This document shows positions 46,863-56,048 of a stretch of 64,000 bases of DNA, piece after piece. The DNA lies in the NCBI RefSeq assembly GCF_001610875.1, contig NZ_CP011272.1, positions 4,259,988-4,323,987 on the forward strand, read 5' to 3'. The notes beneath the pieces are model-generated. The model was not told the DNA's origin. It made no database searches and worked only from the letters and a program-made list of their open reading frames with translations. Numbering within the stretch: the first letter of the stretch is position 1; each line of letters opens with the position of its first letter. This DNA is from Pirellula sp. SH-Sr6A. GTDB taxonomy: Bacteria > Planctomycetota > Planctomycetia > Pirellulales > Pirellulaceae. The position numbers and the translations under genes are program-made.

Positions 46863-48098
46863 TTACTTTGCTTTGGCTGCGGATCGACCGGGCCAAAAAT
46901 TCTTCCAGCCGCTCGCGATACCCTTGTCGATGGTTCCTTTGGTGGCTTCCTCGGTGGAGGTAATGACTCCGCTGTCCAGGAGTTCAGTTAATTGCATGAC
47001 CGCTTGCGTGATCAAAGCCTTGGGAGCTTGTTCGATCAGCGGTTGCCCGTTGTTCCGCATTTCGACCATTGTTCGATAGTCGTTGGGGATTTGAAAGAAG
47101 ACCTCGCGACCGATGGTCTCTTTCGCTTTCTTCAAACTGATCTGCCCACTTTCGAGCCCAGCCCGATTCACCACGACTTTGATTTTATCCCGAATCGATT
47201 CCATTTGTTGGAGGCTCATCAGAAGACGAACCATATTTCGGAGGCATGGTAGATCGAGCTGAACCATCAAGACGATTTCGTTGGACATCTCGAGCGCGGT
47301 CAAGTCGACGTGCGAAAAAGCCTTTGACATGTCGATGACGACGTGCGAGAAGGATGCTCGCAGGAGCCCGAACACCCGTCGTAGACTGTCCGGGTTGATC
47401 AAATCCAAGTCCTGCAATTGCACGGGTCGCGGGAGCAAATACAAACCGGAAGAGTGTTTGGTCAACGATTTTCGAAGCAGCTGGAAGTCGAGTCGTGAAA
47501 CGTTTTCGGTTACGTCTACCAGGCTGTAGTCGGGAATCGAGTCCAGGAAAACGTCGGCGTCTCCGAGGGCCAAGTCGAGATCGACGAGAGCCACAGAGTT
47601 TTCGGGTTTGCGAGCCAAATTGCAACCGATATTGACGGCGATCGATGTGCAGCCGACGCCACCGGTTGCCCCGGAAACCGCGATTACTTTGCAGCCACGC
47701 GCTTTGCTATCCCCGCTCCCGTACTTCGATTGCAACGCGCGTTCAAGAGCCGAGTACAGCTCCTCCACATCGATGGGCAGCGGTAGGAATTCGCGAGCCC
47801 CCGACCGAATGGATTTCAGAATCATCTGACCGTCGGTGCTGGATGACACGGCGAAGATCAAACAGTCCGGGGCCGACATCCGAAGCTTGTCCATCAAAGC
47901 GAGTGCCCGATCTGGCCCCCCATCGAGGCAGATCATTGCTGCATCGGGGTGCGACTGTTCGACGACATCCGCAAAGAACTCATAGCGAGAGCATTCTGCA
48001 TCCAGCCAGACAATGTCCATCCCGAGGAGCATCGATTTCAGCTTCTCGCGAGAATGGTCGTTGGGATCGACAATCGCTAACCGTAAAACATTGCTCAT
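46863..48098 (-). CDS. cpaE: Tad/Flp pilus assembly ATPase CpaE/TadZ
   Basis: The 411 residues have a receiver-like N-terminal domain (LRLAIVDPNDHSREKLKSML, AAMICLDGGPD, FAVSSSTDGQMIL). A MinD/ParA-like ATPase follows, with SGATGGVGCTSIAVN at about 142-156, ALVDLDLALGDADVFLD, VVIDMSKAFSHVD and VVVNRAGLESG. CpaE/TadZ localises the Tad pilus machine at a pole. The P-loop lacks both usual lysines (see findings). It is followed by cobT and preceded by the secretin gene, with short gaps. Confidence 0.87.
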   Translation of the reverse strand: MSNVLRLAIVDPNDHSREKLKSMLLGMDIVWLDAECSRYEFFADVVEQSHPDAAMICLDGGPDRALALMDKLRMSAPDCLIFAVSSSTDGQMILKSIRSGAREFLPLPIDVEELYSALERALQSKYGSGDSKARGCKVIAVSGATGGVGCTSIAVNIGCNLARKPENSVALVDLDLALGDADVFLDSIPDYSLVDVTENVSRLDFQLLRKSLTKHSSGLYLLPRPVQLQDLDLINPDSLRRVFGLLRASFSHVVIDMSKAFSHVDLTALEMSNEIVLMVQLDLPCLRNMVRLLMSLQQMESIRDKIKVVVNRAGLESGQISLKKAKETIGREVFFQIPNDYRTMVEMRNNGQPLIEQAPKALITQAVMQLTELLDSGVITSTEEATKGTIDKGIASGWKNFWPGRSAAKAK

Positions 48099-48125
48099 GA
48101 TGGAAAGTTGATCGAGTTTGACGGG

Positions 48126-49640
48126 TTATTGGCGAGGAACGGGTGGCAGAGGCCGAGCGTAGCTTGCATTGGTCGCTTGAACAGGCGACGCCTGGCGAAC
48201 TCCCGAGGAGGTATCGGTCGGCGAAGAGGCCTGTCCGTAAAGAACTGTTCCGGATTGGGATTGTGTTGGCGGGCAAATTTCGGGTCCGCAAGCGGGTGGA
48301 ACCTCGATGTAGCCTTTCAGGTACAACTCCTTGTCGACGGGGCTGTCGCTGTTGAATCCGGGGCCACCCATGGGGACTTCGTGGCAATCCATCGGTGCCG
48401 CAAAGTTAGGTGTCACCAAGATCAAAAGCTCGACCTCGTTCTGTACTTCGCGATTGGTTCGGAAGAGAGCGCCGAGATAGGGAAGATCAGATAGCCCGAG
48501 AAGTCCACTGCTCTCCGCCTCCGTTCGCACCTGCAGCAGACCAGCCAAAGCGAGCGTCTGCCCCGCTCGCATTTCGACTGCGGTGTCCACGAATCGGCTT
48601 CGTATGCCAGGTACGCTGGTCCCTGCGATCGTTACGCTTCGCCCGGGATCGATTTCGCTGATCGTGGGACGAACTTCCAACCAAATCCGACCATCGCCAC
48701 GCACTTTCGCGACGAAGTCCAGACGGGTTCCAAACTCACGAAATTCAATACCGACTTGCCCCAACCCTGCAGGAACAATGATCGGGAACTCGCCGCCGGA
48801 GTTGAAACTGGCTGGTCGGCCGTCGATCGCTACCACCGTCGGATCCGCCAAAACCTTAGCGAGATTGTTTTGACGGAGCGATCTTACCAGCCCGAAAAAC
48901 TGATTGCCGCTATCCACCACACCGAATTTAAACGTTTCATTTCCAGCATTCAGCAGCGCACCAGTCGTTGCACCGGGGGCGATCAGGCCACTCGCACTGG
49001 TTGTGACAAAGTCGTCTCCGAAACTCATGCTCCAGTCGATTCCCAACTGCCGAAGCTTCGTTCGCGAAACTTCCATGACCTGGGTCTGCAGCATGATCGT
49101 ATGAACGCCGATGACCTCAATCTTGTTAATAACCCGCTGGTAAAACTCTTCTGCGATGGTAACGACTTGCTCGACATGCTCGTCCGAAGTGACTTGCCCT
49201 GAAATGATAACGGCGTCGCGTATGGGTTGAACGCTGAGCGTCGCAGTGGGAAAGTGCTGGTCCAAGATTGACTGCAATTCGCGAGCATCGCCCGTCACGA
49301 CGACTTGAACGTTGTAAATCGTTTCATCCAATCCCTTGGCATCGATTTGAGTCACGCCGGTGGCCAAGGCGGAAACCAAGACTTCGTTCTTCTGCGTCGC
49401 TTGGACATTGAGAACGGTTGGATTGTTGATCGTGGCAGTCACGATGGGCTGGGGGAAAGTGAGATACTGCGAAGTGGAGACGATCATTCGCAGCGATTCC
49501 TGCTGCTTGGTCACCGTCATCCTCCCCGTTGGAATCGGTTTATCCCCTTCCCCCGCCGACAGCCTTGCGCTGACGCAGAGGATTCCCATGACGGCGCACG
49601 CTCGCAGAATTCCGTTTAGAGAGTTAAGTCCGCGTCCCAT
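48126..49640 (-). CDS. cpaC: Tad pilus secretin CpaC/RcpA
   Basis: From the ATG at 49640 the protein is 504 residues with a signal peptide (ILRACAVMGILCVSARLSAG). The N-terminal pilus-formation domain (RMTVTKQQESLRMIVS, AFTVN-like TVLNVQATQKNEVLV) leads to a BON-like segment (RDAVIISGQVTSDEHVEQV). The secretin domain follows: VQTQVMEVSRTKLRQLGIDW, LAKVLADPTVVAIDGRPASF, GGEFPIIVP, GIRSRFVDTAVEMRAGQTLALAGL and LPYLGALFRTNREVQNEVELLILVTP. A C-terminal cysteine- and Pro-rich tail is planctomycete-like. It forms the outer-membrane pore of the Tad system. Confidence 0.9.
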   Translation of the reverse strand: MGRGLNSLNGILRACAVMGILCVSARLSAGEGDKPIPTGRMTVTKQQESLRMIVSTSQYLTFPQPIVTATINNPTVLNVQATQKNEVLVSALATGVTQIDAKGLDETIYNVQVVVTGDARELQSILDQHFPTATLSVQPIRDAVIISGQVTSDEHVEQVVTIAEEFYQRVINKIEVIGVHTIMLQTQVMEVSRTKLRQLGIDWSMSFGDDFVTTSASGLIAPGATTGALLNAGNETFKFGVVDSGNQFFGLVRSLRQNNLAKVLADPTVVAIDGRPASFNSGGEFPIIVPAGLGQVGIEFREFGTRLDFVAKVRGDGRIWLEVRPTISEIDPGRSVTIAGTSVPGIRSRFVDTAVEMRAGQTLALAGLLQVRTEAESSGLLGLSDLPYLGALFRTNREVQNEVELLILVTPNFAAPMDCHEVPMGGPGFNSDSPVDKELYLKGYIEVPPACGPEICPPTQSQSGTVLYGQASSPTDTSSGVRQASPVQATNASYARPLPPVPRQ

Positions 49641-49815
49641 TTGCAATTCACTTCCCTGTGAAAGAAGGCGTCGGGATAGCCTCCGATTCGGTTCCATCCC
49701 ACTCTTGGCATTCCATTGCCAGCGACCGGCATCCTGCGATCGCGACTCCGTTTAGACAGCATTTAACGACTAAACGGATTCACATGAAAGTATCGACCGT
49801 TCGGCTCGTAGGAGA

Positions 49816-50907
49816 TTACTTCGAGGGTGGGTAGGCTGCCTTAAATCCCCCAAGTTGCCAACTCCCCCCAGCCGGATCCCAGTTGAGATTGGGGCGTTCG
49901 CTTCCCTTCGCGTTACCCGAATCGGCTACTTCTTTGACTCCAGCGGATGCGGGAGGTGCAAAACTGGATGCCGATGGTGTACCGCTCTGAATACCGCTGG
50001 TCGAAAGGCCTTCGATTCCCTCTTCAGCCCCCTCATCCACCTTGCGCGGCATCTTGTCGCCTTCCTTCCAACGGAACCGATTCGAACCCTCCGGTGTGAT
50101 GATCATCATCTCGTGTTCGATCTTCGGTGCAGCTGGTTGTTCGACAGTTTCTCGAACCAAGCTGACAGCGTTCGGCTCGCTGGAGCGAGGTGCCTCGGAT
50201 TCCTTCAACCAAGCCATGAAGCTTTCGCCGTCATCCATCCTGCTCTTCGCTTCTTCCGATAGTTCGGGCGGACGAAGTGCAACGCGTAGCTTCCCAAGGT
50301 TTGCTGCGGTATCCAGCACCGCATACTGCTTGTCTTTCACCAGCAATTGAAACGTGCTCGAAGAACGACGCGCGGTCGTCGGGGCATCGGGATCGATCGA
50401 CGCAATGCCGTCGACCATCAATACCTCTAAATTCTCCAGTACCCGAACGGTGCCGGAGGTTTTGATCTTCATCCCCTTTTCAAAGAAGCCGAAAACATCG
50501 ACTCGATCTCCGGGGCTGATGTAACCGCTACCACCATTTTGCTCGTTGACGACCAAATCGAAGACGCGGTAACCTTCGGGAATCACCAGCTCCTTCCCTT
50601 TGTTGGCAAGCTTGATTTCGATCAAAGGTTCGTTGACATAGAGTGGTTGCTTGGCAAATTTGCCTTCGATTTGCTTCAGGTCGACCAAGGCTCCTTGGGG
50701 AACTTTGTCGGCTGGCCACTTCTCGATTCGCACGGAATCGGGTGTGATCTTGGAAGCAGCCGAAACATTTTTGGCGATCACGAGGATTTCGGCAGTCTGG
50801 ACTGCCACACCACCCTTCTGATCCAAAACGACTTGGCTGACCGCTACCGAGGCGACGATGCCACACCCTAGCGCTATAAGCAACAACAACAACGACTTGG
50901 CACGCAT
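49816..50907 (-). CDS. cpaB: Flp pilus assembly protein CpaB/RcpC
   Basis: ATG 50907 (MRAKSLLLLLIALGCGI), with GAGAGG before it, gives 363 residues and an inner-membrane signal-anchor. The SAF/CpaB region follows: AEILVIAKNVSAASKITPDSV, VPQGALVDLKQIEGKFAKQPLYVNEPL, then RcpC-like VIPEGYRVFDLVVNEQNGGSGYISPGDRVDV and VRVLENLEVLMVDGI. CpaB is a periplasmic partner of the secretin. The C-terminal ~100 residues are polar and low in complexity. It heads the cpaB-cpaC-cpaE-cobT run. Confidence 0.88.
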   Translation of the reverse strand: MRAKSLLLLLIALGCGIVASVAVSQVVLDQKGGVAVQTAEILVIAKNVSAASKITPDSVRIEKWPADKVPQGALVDLKQIEGKFAKQPLYVNEPLIEIKLANKGKELVIPEGYRVFDLVVNEQNGGSGYISPGDRVDVFGFFEKGMKIKTSGTVRVLENLEVLMVDGIASIDPDAPTTARRSSSTFQLLVKDKQYAVLDTAANLGKLRVALRPPELSEEAKSRMDDGESFMAWLKESEAPRSSEPNAVSLVRETVEQPAAPKIEHEMMIITPEGSNRFRWKEGDKMPRKVDEGAEEGIEGLSTSGIQSGTPSASSFAPPASAGVKEVADSGNAKGSERPNLNWDPAGGSWQLGGFKAAYPPSK

Positions 50908-51090
50908 GAGACGCCTCTCATCGGATCGACCGAAGAAACAGGGATAGGCGTCCATGCCAACAATGCAAACCTAGCTCATTTTTGAACCAGAGGATGCGAT
51001 TTCACTCGACTCTGCTCATCGAGTCTTCGTCCGATGCGCGATGACAAAATCCCAGCCGGCCGCTGTTGTCGGGAGAATCCTTGCCCCATG

Positions 51091-51133
51091 AAAAAACGGC
51101 AGAACCCAAACTCTGTCTTGGGCCCTGCCGTTT
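51091..51133 (-). terminator. Intrinsic terminator of the GAGGP-repeat gene
   Basis: On the minus strand ACGGCAGGGCCCAA and TTGGGTTCTGCCGT form a long imperfect stem with an 8-base loop, followed by TTTTTT. It lies 42 bases after the stop at 51176 and before the cpaB start, so the repeat protein and the pilus genes are separate transcription units. Confidence 0.82.
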
Positions 51134-51175
51134 CGATGAAGCAACGCTCGCTATGCAAGCGATCGAGATTGCGTC

Positions 51176-53149
51176 TTAGTTGTTTCGAGGGGGTCCGCCA
51201 GCACCAGGTCCGCCAGCACCAGGTCCGCCTGCACCAGGTCCGCCTGCACCAGGACCACCGGCACCAGGACCACCGGCACCAGGACCACCGGCACCAGGAC
51301 CACCGGCACCAGGACCACCGGCACCAGGACCACCGGCACCAGGTCCGCCTGCACCAGGTCCGCCTGCACCAGGACCGCCTGCACCAGGACCACCGGCACC
51401 AGGACCACCGGCACCAGGACCACCGGCACCAGGTCCACCGGCACCAGGTCCACCGGCACCAGGTCCACCGGCACCAGGTCCACCGGCACCAGGTCCGCCT
51501 GCACCAGGACCGCCTGCACCAGGACCGCCTGCACCAGGACCGACCACCCCCGCGCCGCCAAACGGTCCAAAAGGCGAGAATGTGGGATCTTCGGTCGTAG
51601 TTTGCTCGCCCGAGAAATCCTTGAACGCGACTCGCAACTCGTACATCGGTGAAGCGACCAGCGTTCGAAGTGCGTTCAAGTCATTGAACTTAGCGGTGTC
51701 GTTGAGAACCTTCTGGAGTTCTTGCAATTTCTCAATCGCGTACTTGATCTTGTACTTTTCGTCTTCCGGAATGATTTTTATCAGCCCGCTTTCGGGGCGG
51801 CTTGCCGTCTGCGCAGACGCTGCACCCGTGGCGCCGTTGAGCGCAACGTGGATGCGTTCCAGTCTTTGATTGAGTAGGCGGCGAGCATTTTTGAGATCGG
51901 CAGGTTGAGGAGCTCGCGATTGAGTGGGAGCTCCGCCGTACCCACCGAATATTCCGCTACCTTCCCCTTCACCGCCATAACCACCGCTTCCAGGGCCTCC
52001 GGGTCCGCCGCTCCCTCCTGGATATCCACCTGATTCGCTCCCATATCCACCTGAGCCGTATCCCGAACCACCGGAGCCCATTCCCATGGGGCCCGAGCTC
52101 GCGACCTTGGCTCTCCACAACTTGTCGGATTTGAGGCCGAACTTTGCGATCTCGTTGGAGATGGTCGTGATTTGTTCGGGGGTGTAAGTATCTGGAGCGA
52201 GATTGATATGGCCGAAGCACATACAGCTAATTTCTTTGAGCCACTCCGATGAGCGAGCGTCTTGGAGGACTTCCAAAACGAAGCTCGCCACTTTTGCGGT
52301 CGCAATTTTCGTCGATTCCGCCTTGGGATCACCCGTCGTTGCCAGCGCCGTCATCGCCAGCAGGGATTGCTCCATCATTTTTTGATGGGCTTCTGGAAGC
52401 CGGTGATAGGGAGCGACCACTGTTAGCAGAGGTGCCAGTTTATTGGTAATTTTGAGTCGAATTTCCTCGGTCGCAGCATCCTTTGGATCGGTGGGTTTGA
52501 TCTTCAAGGACTTTTCGAGGGTATCGACGGCCATGTACTGGATTGCGTCTAGTTCCGTCGGGTCGAGTGCGATTTCGATCAAGTTGTATACGCGGGGCTC
52601 GGTAACGGCGGGGGTGTTTCCGGCGGGTTCGCTGTAGAGCTGCATGGCGATATGGAACGTCAACACCCGAGACGTCGTGCTGAATCCCGCGTCTTTTCGT
52701 ATGACTTTATAGAGTTCCCCCAGCAATCGACGATTGTATTCCGCTCGAAACGGCTTGCTGGCTCTCGCGAGGGCTTGGCCAATGTCATCATCGACGATGT
52801 CCTTCCTCGCCAAATTGACGTCCGCGATCTTCCCGACGGCGTCATCACTCCCATCTGGTTTTGCGGGATTGGTATCCACTTGAGTGAGCAGGGGAATCAG
52901 GTACTCGCTGTAGTACTGCATCGTCGCATCGAGCGATGTCCCGGCCTTCAGTTCTTTGCTCTTATCCGATCGTTTGGCGTCGCGCGCTTTGCCTGTCAGT
53001 TTCACCTCGAGCCGAGTGGGAGCATTGCCCTGCGCGTGGAGGGGCTCCGACCAGGAGACAGGGGTCACAAGACCGATCCCGATCACCAAGGCGACAAACC
53101 GACGACGCAGTTCGGCACGTTTCGGGGACTTTCGATGTATCTTGCTCAT
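51176..53149 (-). CDS. Exported protein with glycine-rich linker and C-terminal GAGGP tandem repeats
   Basis: ATG at 53149 (MSKIHRKSP) gives 657 residues with a signal/anchor (FVALVIGIGLVTPVS). The N-terminal ~380 residues are globular and helical (YYSEYLIPLLTQVDT, VLTFHIAMQLYSEP, a Leu/Ala-rich repeat region). A Gly/Ser/Tyr linker (SGGYGSESGGYPGG) follows, then a helical region (LKNARRLLNQRLERIHVAL). The last ~120 residues are 23 exact GAGGP repeats, ending GGPPRNN. No enzyme motif was found. The protein could be a cell-surface or matrix-associated scaffold (inference). The Walker-free sequence and tail are unlike pilin or Tad proteins. Confidence 0.75.
   Translation of the reverse strand: MSKIHRKSPKRAELRRRFVALVIGIGLVTPVSWSEPLHAQGNAPTRLEVKLTGKARDAKRSDKSKELKAGTSLDATMQYYSEYLIPLLTQVDTNPAKPDGSDDAVGKIADVNLARKDIVDDDIGQALARASKPFRAEYNRRLLGELYKVIRKDAGFSTTSRVLTFHIAMQLYSEPAGNTPAVTEPRVYNLIEIALDPTELDAIQYMAVDTLEKSLKIKPTDPKDAATEEIRLKITNKLAPLLTVVAPYHRLPEAHQKMMEQSLLAMTALATTGDPKAESTKIATAKVASFVLEVLQDARSSEWLKEISCMCFGHINLAPDTYTPEQITTISNEIAKFGLKSDKLWRAKVASSGPMGMGSGGSGYGSGGYGSESGGYPGGSGGPGGPGSGGYGGEGEGSGIFGGYGGAPTQSRAPQPADLKNARRLLNQRLERIHVALNGATGAASAQTASRPESGLIKIIPEDEKYKIKYAIEKLQELQKVLNDTAKFNDLNALRTLVASPMYELRVAFKDFSGEQTTTEDPTFSPFGPFGGAGVVGPGAGGPGAGGPGAGGPGAGGPGAGGPGAGGPGAGGPGAGGPGAGGPGAGGPGAGGPGAGGPGAGGPGAGGPGAGGPGAGGPGAGGPGAGGPGAGGPGAGGPGAGGPGAGGPGAGGPPRNN
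51193..51537. repeat. 15-bp minisatellite, 23 units
   Basis: Twenty-three consecutive 15-base units lie within the coding region of the GAGGP gene, without interruptions. Four main synonymous variants exist, differing at unit positions 2, 5 and 8-9 (for example GTCCGCCTGCACCAG and GACCACCGGCACCAG). They occur in runs: 2, 2, 6, 2, 1, 3, 4, 1 and 2 units, which suggests local expansion. The opposite strand reads PPAPG and other open frames. Confidence 0.92.
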
Positions 53150-53429
53150 AGGACCGCTCCGCCGAAGATTGGCAGCTGGAGAAGAGGAAATAGGAAGGCG
53201 CACCATACTTAGATTAAGGCGCCGCGCGGGCGAGTGTCAACTTTCTTCCTGAGGTTTCGCGCGGAAGCATGAATTTATCCCCACGCTCCAGGAACTCTCT
53301 ATCCCGTAAAGCGGATTTGACTGCTACAATGCGGGTATTCGGAGCGCAGGGATGCAGACCGTTCATTGGCCAGCGCGTTGCCCGATCCGAGCGCACCCTC
53401 CAACACTTCTTTTTCGATGAAAATTGGTT

Positions 53430-54944
53430 ATGTCGGACCATTGGAATAGCTTGGCAAATATGCTCGGAACCCCTTCCCTTTCGCCCCAATCGAAAAAATC
53501 GGAGAGGGCCAGAGGAACGACCGAATCCCCTTCGAAAGGGGTGACTCCCCCGATCGAGCAGGTTGCCCCTGCTCCGGTTCCGGTTCCGGTCGAAGAATTG
53601 CCTGTTTCCGGCAAGGCGAAAGAGCCCTCCAGGCTCCGATCTTCATGGGACGCAGTGACTTCCTTTTTTGGCATCCAGTCGGGCGAATCCGCACCCGCAA
53701 CTGAATCGACACCTGAGGAAAAGCCGCTCGCGACCGAACGCCCCTCTCGTTCCCGCCAGGAAGCCGCGAACAAACGCTCGAAACCGAGCTTGTGGGCTGA
53801 CACACCGGACTTGGCGTCGGCTGAACCCGCCCCCCGAGAGCGGGACCGAGATCGAGATCGTGCTGCTCCCGCTCCCGCATTGGACCGAACTCTTGAACCC
53901 GATGCCGTCGAGGAACCCGTCGTTTCGTTTGGCGAACCCAAACGACTTAGAAAGGGGGCGAATCGCCGGGACGCAGGTCGACGAGACGACGATGTCCGCG
54001 CCGAGAGCGAATCCGACAATCGAGACTCGGCACCGGCTGCGTCGGAGCGAGCGCCGCGTGGATCGGGAGATCGAACCCGTCCCGAACGCAGTCGATCGGA
54101 TCGGAGCGGCTCAGATCGAGAACGAGCACCGCGCCGCCACGACATCGCCTCCGACGCGTCCCCAGCAATGGATGCACCGAAACGAACCCGCAATCGTAGC
54201 GAGTCGTTGGACGATGAGAACGGAGTTCCTGAGCGACGCTCCGAACGAAGACCACCGCGACGTGGACGCACCGACTCGCCTGCGGTTGTCGAAAACGAAC
54301 AAACAGATGAACCGTTGGAATCGACTGCTCCAGCCAGTTCCCCACGAGGAAGAGATGCAGGTCGCCGCGAGCGTCGCGAGCCTGATACCGCAGCGCGTGA
54401 TTCGGAGCCACGGCGCCGAAGCTCCCGCGATGACGAACGACGGGATGCACCTTCGGATCGTTCGCGGGGACGTGCTCCCGCTGCGGAACGAGAGGACGGA
54501 GACTCGATAGAACCAGCTCGCAGACGCACGCGATCCCGTCGCGATGACGCAGCGTGTGAGGACGAACCCGTTCGCGAAAGGGAGCCAGCCGGTTTCGCAT
54601 CGGGCCTCGATGATTTTGAACAAGACGATGCACCCGTCAGCCGTCGCGACCGCGATGACTCACGGGATTCTGAGGACGCGACAGGCGACGAACGATCGCC
54701 TCGCAAGCGTCGCTCTCGCCGCCGTGGAAAGGTGGATGGAAAGGGAGAGAAGTCGAGCCGTCGCGATGAAGACTCCACGCCGGAAGAGGATCGAGAGGCC
54801 ATCGAAGCCGTCGCGAGCCATAGCAAAATCCCATCTTGGTCGGACGCGATCGGTGGATTGGTTGCTGCAAATATGGAGAACCATTCGCGTGGAAATCATT
54901 CGCATGGTCGTGGTCGAGGACGAGGCGGTCGTCCCTCACACTAG
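53430..54944 (+). CDS. Highly charged, intrinsically disordered protein (Arg/Asp/Ser/Glu-rich)
   Basis: The 504-residue product starts at ATG 53430 (MSDHWNSLANMLG) and has no membrane segment. Short ordered stretches occur at the N-terminus (WDAVTSFFGIQ) and C-terminus (IPSWSDAIGGLVAANM, then GRGRGRGGRPSH). The central ~370 residues are RD/ER/RS repeats of low complexity (RERDRDRDR, RRDAGRRDD, DERRDAPSDRSRGRAP). A composition of this type resembles RNA-binding scaffold tails such as that of RNase E, so an RNA-related role is a guess. The opposite strand has a long frame too (53363-54826), which I regard as a shadow because its termini carry no ordered sequence. Confidence 0.7.
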   Translation: MSDHWNSLANMLGTPSLSPQSKKSERARGTTESPSKGVTPPIEQVAPAPVPVPVEELPVSGKAKEPSRLRSSWDAVTSFFGIQSGESAPATESTPEEKPLATERPSRSRQEAANKRSKPSLWADTPDLASAEPAPRERDRDRDRAAPAPALDRTLEPDAVEEPVVSFGEPKRLRKGANRRDAGRRDDDVRAESESDNRDSAPAASERAPRGSGDRTRPERSRSDRSGSDRERAPRRHDIASDASPAMDAPKRTRNRSESLDDENGVPERRSERRPPRRGRTDSPAVVENEQTDEPLESTAPASSPRGRDAGRRERREPDTAARDSEPRRRSSRDDERRDAPSDRSRGRAPAAEREDGDSIEPARRRTRSRRDDAACEDEPVREREPAGFASGLDDFEQDDAPVSRRDRDDSRDSEDATGDERSPRKRRSRRRGKVDGKGEKSSRRDEDSTPEEDREAIEAVASHSKIPSWSDAIGGLVAANMENHSRGNHSHGRGRGRGGRPSH

Positions 54945-55157
54945 GCTTTCCCGCTCGCTAGTTAGTGTTATGCGAGTAGTGAGCGCTGCCTGCTAATGGG
55001 TGATGCGCCGGGGGGCGATCAAGCCTTCTGGGCACGGAACGCCAGGACGCACGGGCGCTCAAGTCTTTCACCGCGAGAGCGCGACGGCAGTGTTAGGTGG
55101 GCGCCAACATTTGATCGCTGCTGTGCGAGCGCGGCCAATGTCGTGGGAGCCTAAATC

Positions 55158-55769
55158 TTAAAAATCGTCGAAAGGCAGGTCCTTCGTCGTTCGCTCCGCT
55201 AATCCTTGTTTGAAGTGTTTGCGACAGACGGTTACGTACCGTTCGTTCCCTCCGATCTGGATCTGTTCTCCCTCTCGCATGGGCTTTCCGGTTGAGTCGA
55301 TCCGTAGCACCATTGTCGCCTTGCGCCCGCAGTGGCATATAGTCTTGATCTCGTTGAGATTATCCGCCCAAGCCATAAGGCTTTGGCTGCCTTCGAACAA
55401 GTTTCCTTGGAAGTCGGTGCGCAAGCCGTAGGCAAGCACGGGGATATCCAGCTCGTCGCACACGTCGGAGAGCTGTCGCACTTGCTGCTTACTCAAAAAC
55501 TGTGCCTCATCGACGAGCACGCAATCGACCTTCTGTTTTTGGTTTTCGCGTTCGACTCGCATGTAAAGATTTTCGCTAGGCGAAAAAGGGATCGCGTCTG
55601 ACTGCAGGCCAATGCGAGAACTGACGATACCCACTCCATAGCGATCGTCGATCTCGGGTGCGAAGACCAGGGTTCGCATGCCTCGTTCGCGATAGTTGTA
55701 GCTCGACTGAAGCAGGATGGTCGACTTCCCTGCATTCATCGTCGAGTAGTAAAAGAATAGCTTGGCCAA
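55158..55769 (-). CDS. tdk: Thymidine kinase
   Basis: The type-II thymidine kinase phosphorylates thymidine with ATP. TTG at 55769 has GGAG upstream and gives the typical M-AKLFFYYS start, about 203 residues; a TTG at 55790 adds seven. [13 protein letters not shown] is the P-loop. [13 protein letters not shown] is the Walker B/DEAQ motif, and [19 protein letters not shown] with VTVCRKHF supplies the zinc ligands. The gene stands alone, with 279 bases to the next gene on this strand. Confidence 0.92.
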   Translation of the reverse strand: MAKLFFYYSTMNAGKSTILLQSSYNYRERGMRTLVFAPEIDDRYGVGIVSSRIGLQSDAIPFSPSENLYMRVERENQKQKVDCVLVDEAQFLSKQQVRQLSDVCDELDIPVLAYGLRTDFQGNLFEGSQSLMAWADNLNEIKTICHCGRKATMVLRIDSTGKPMREGEQIQIGGNERYVTVCRKHFKQGLAERTTKDLPFDDF

Positions 55770-56048
55770 ACTCTCCGTCCCCCCGCGCAATCGAAATTGG
55801 TATGGATACCCTTCTATCTAGCAAGTGATGTTTATACCGGAAAATCTGCCCCGCATAGCCCTGCGGAGGTGATGGGAGTGGGAGCGTCTCCCCATTACCA
55901 TCCGTGGAGGTGTCGCGTCGCAAGATCGAAAGGAATCGGGGTGTCTTTCTCTTGAAGCAGTCCGCCGAAGGCGCAGCCCGATCGGCTTTCCACCCACTCA
56001 CTCAATGGACCTGACGATGCAGGGGGCTATCGGGTTCCGTTGTTATCA

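Noticed and set aside
51180-51869. Plus-strand PPAPG collagen-like frame across the minisatellite
   Set aside because: It is the reverse reading of the GAGGP repeats, without signal or domains; the minus-strand gene has a long upstream globular part.
53363-54826. Long minus-strand frame opposite the charged protein
   Set aside because: It has low complexity throughout and no ordered ends, and the plus-strand frame has conserved-looking termini and a better start.
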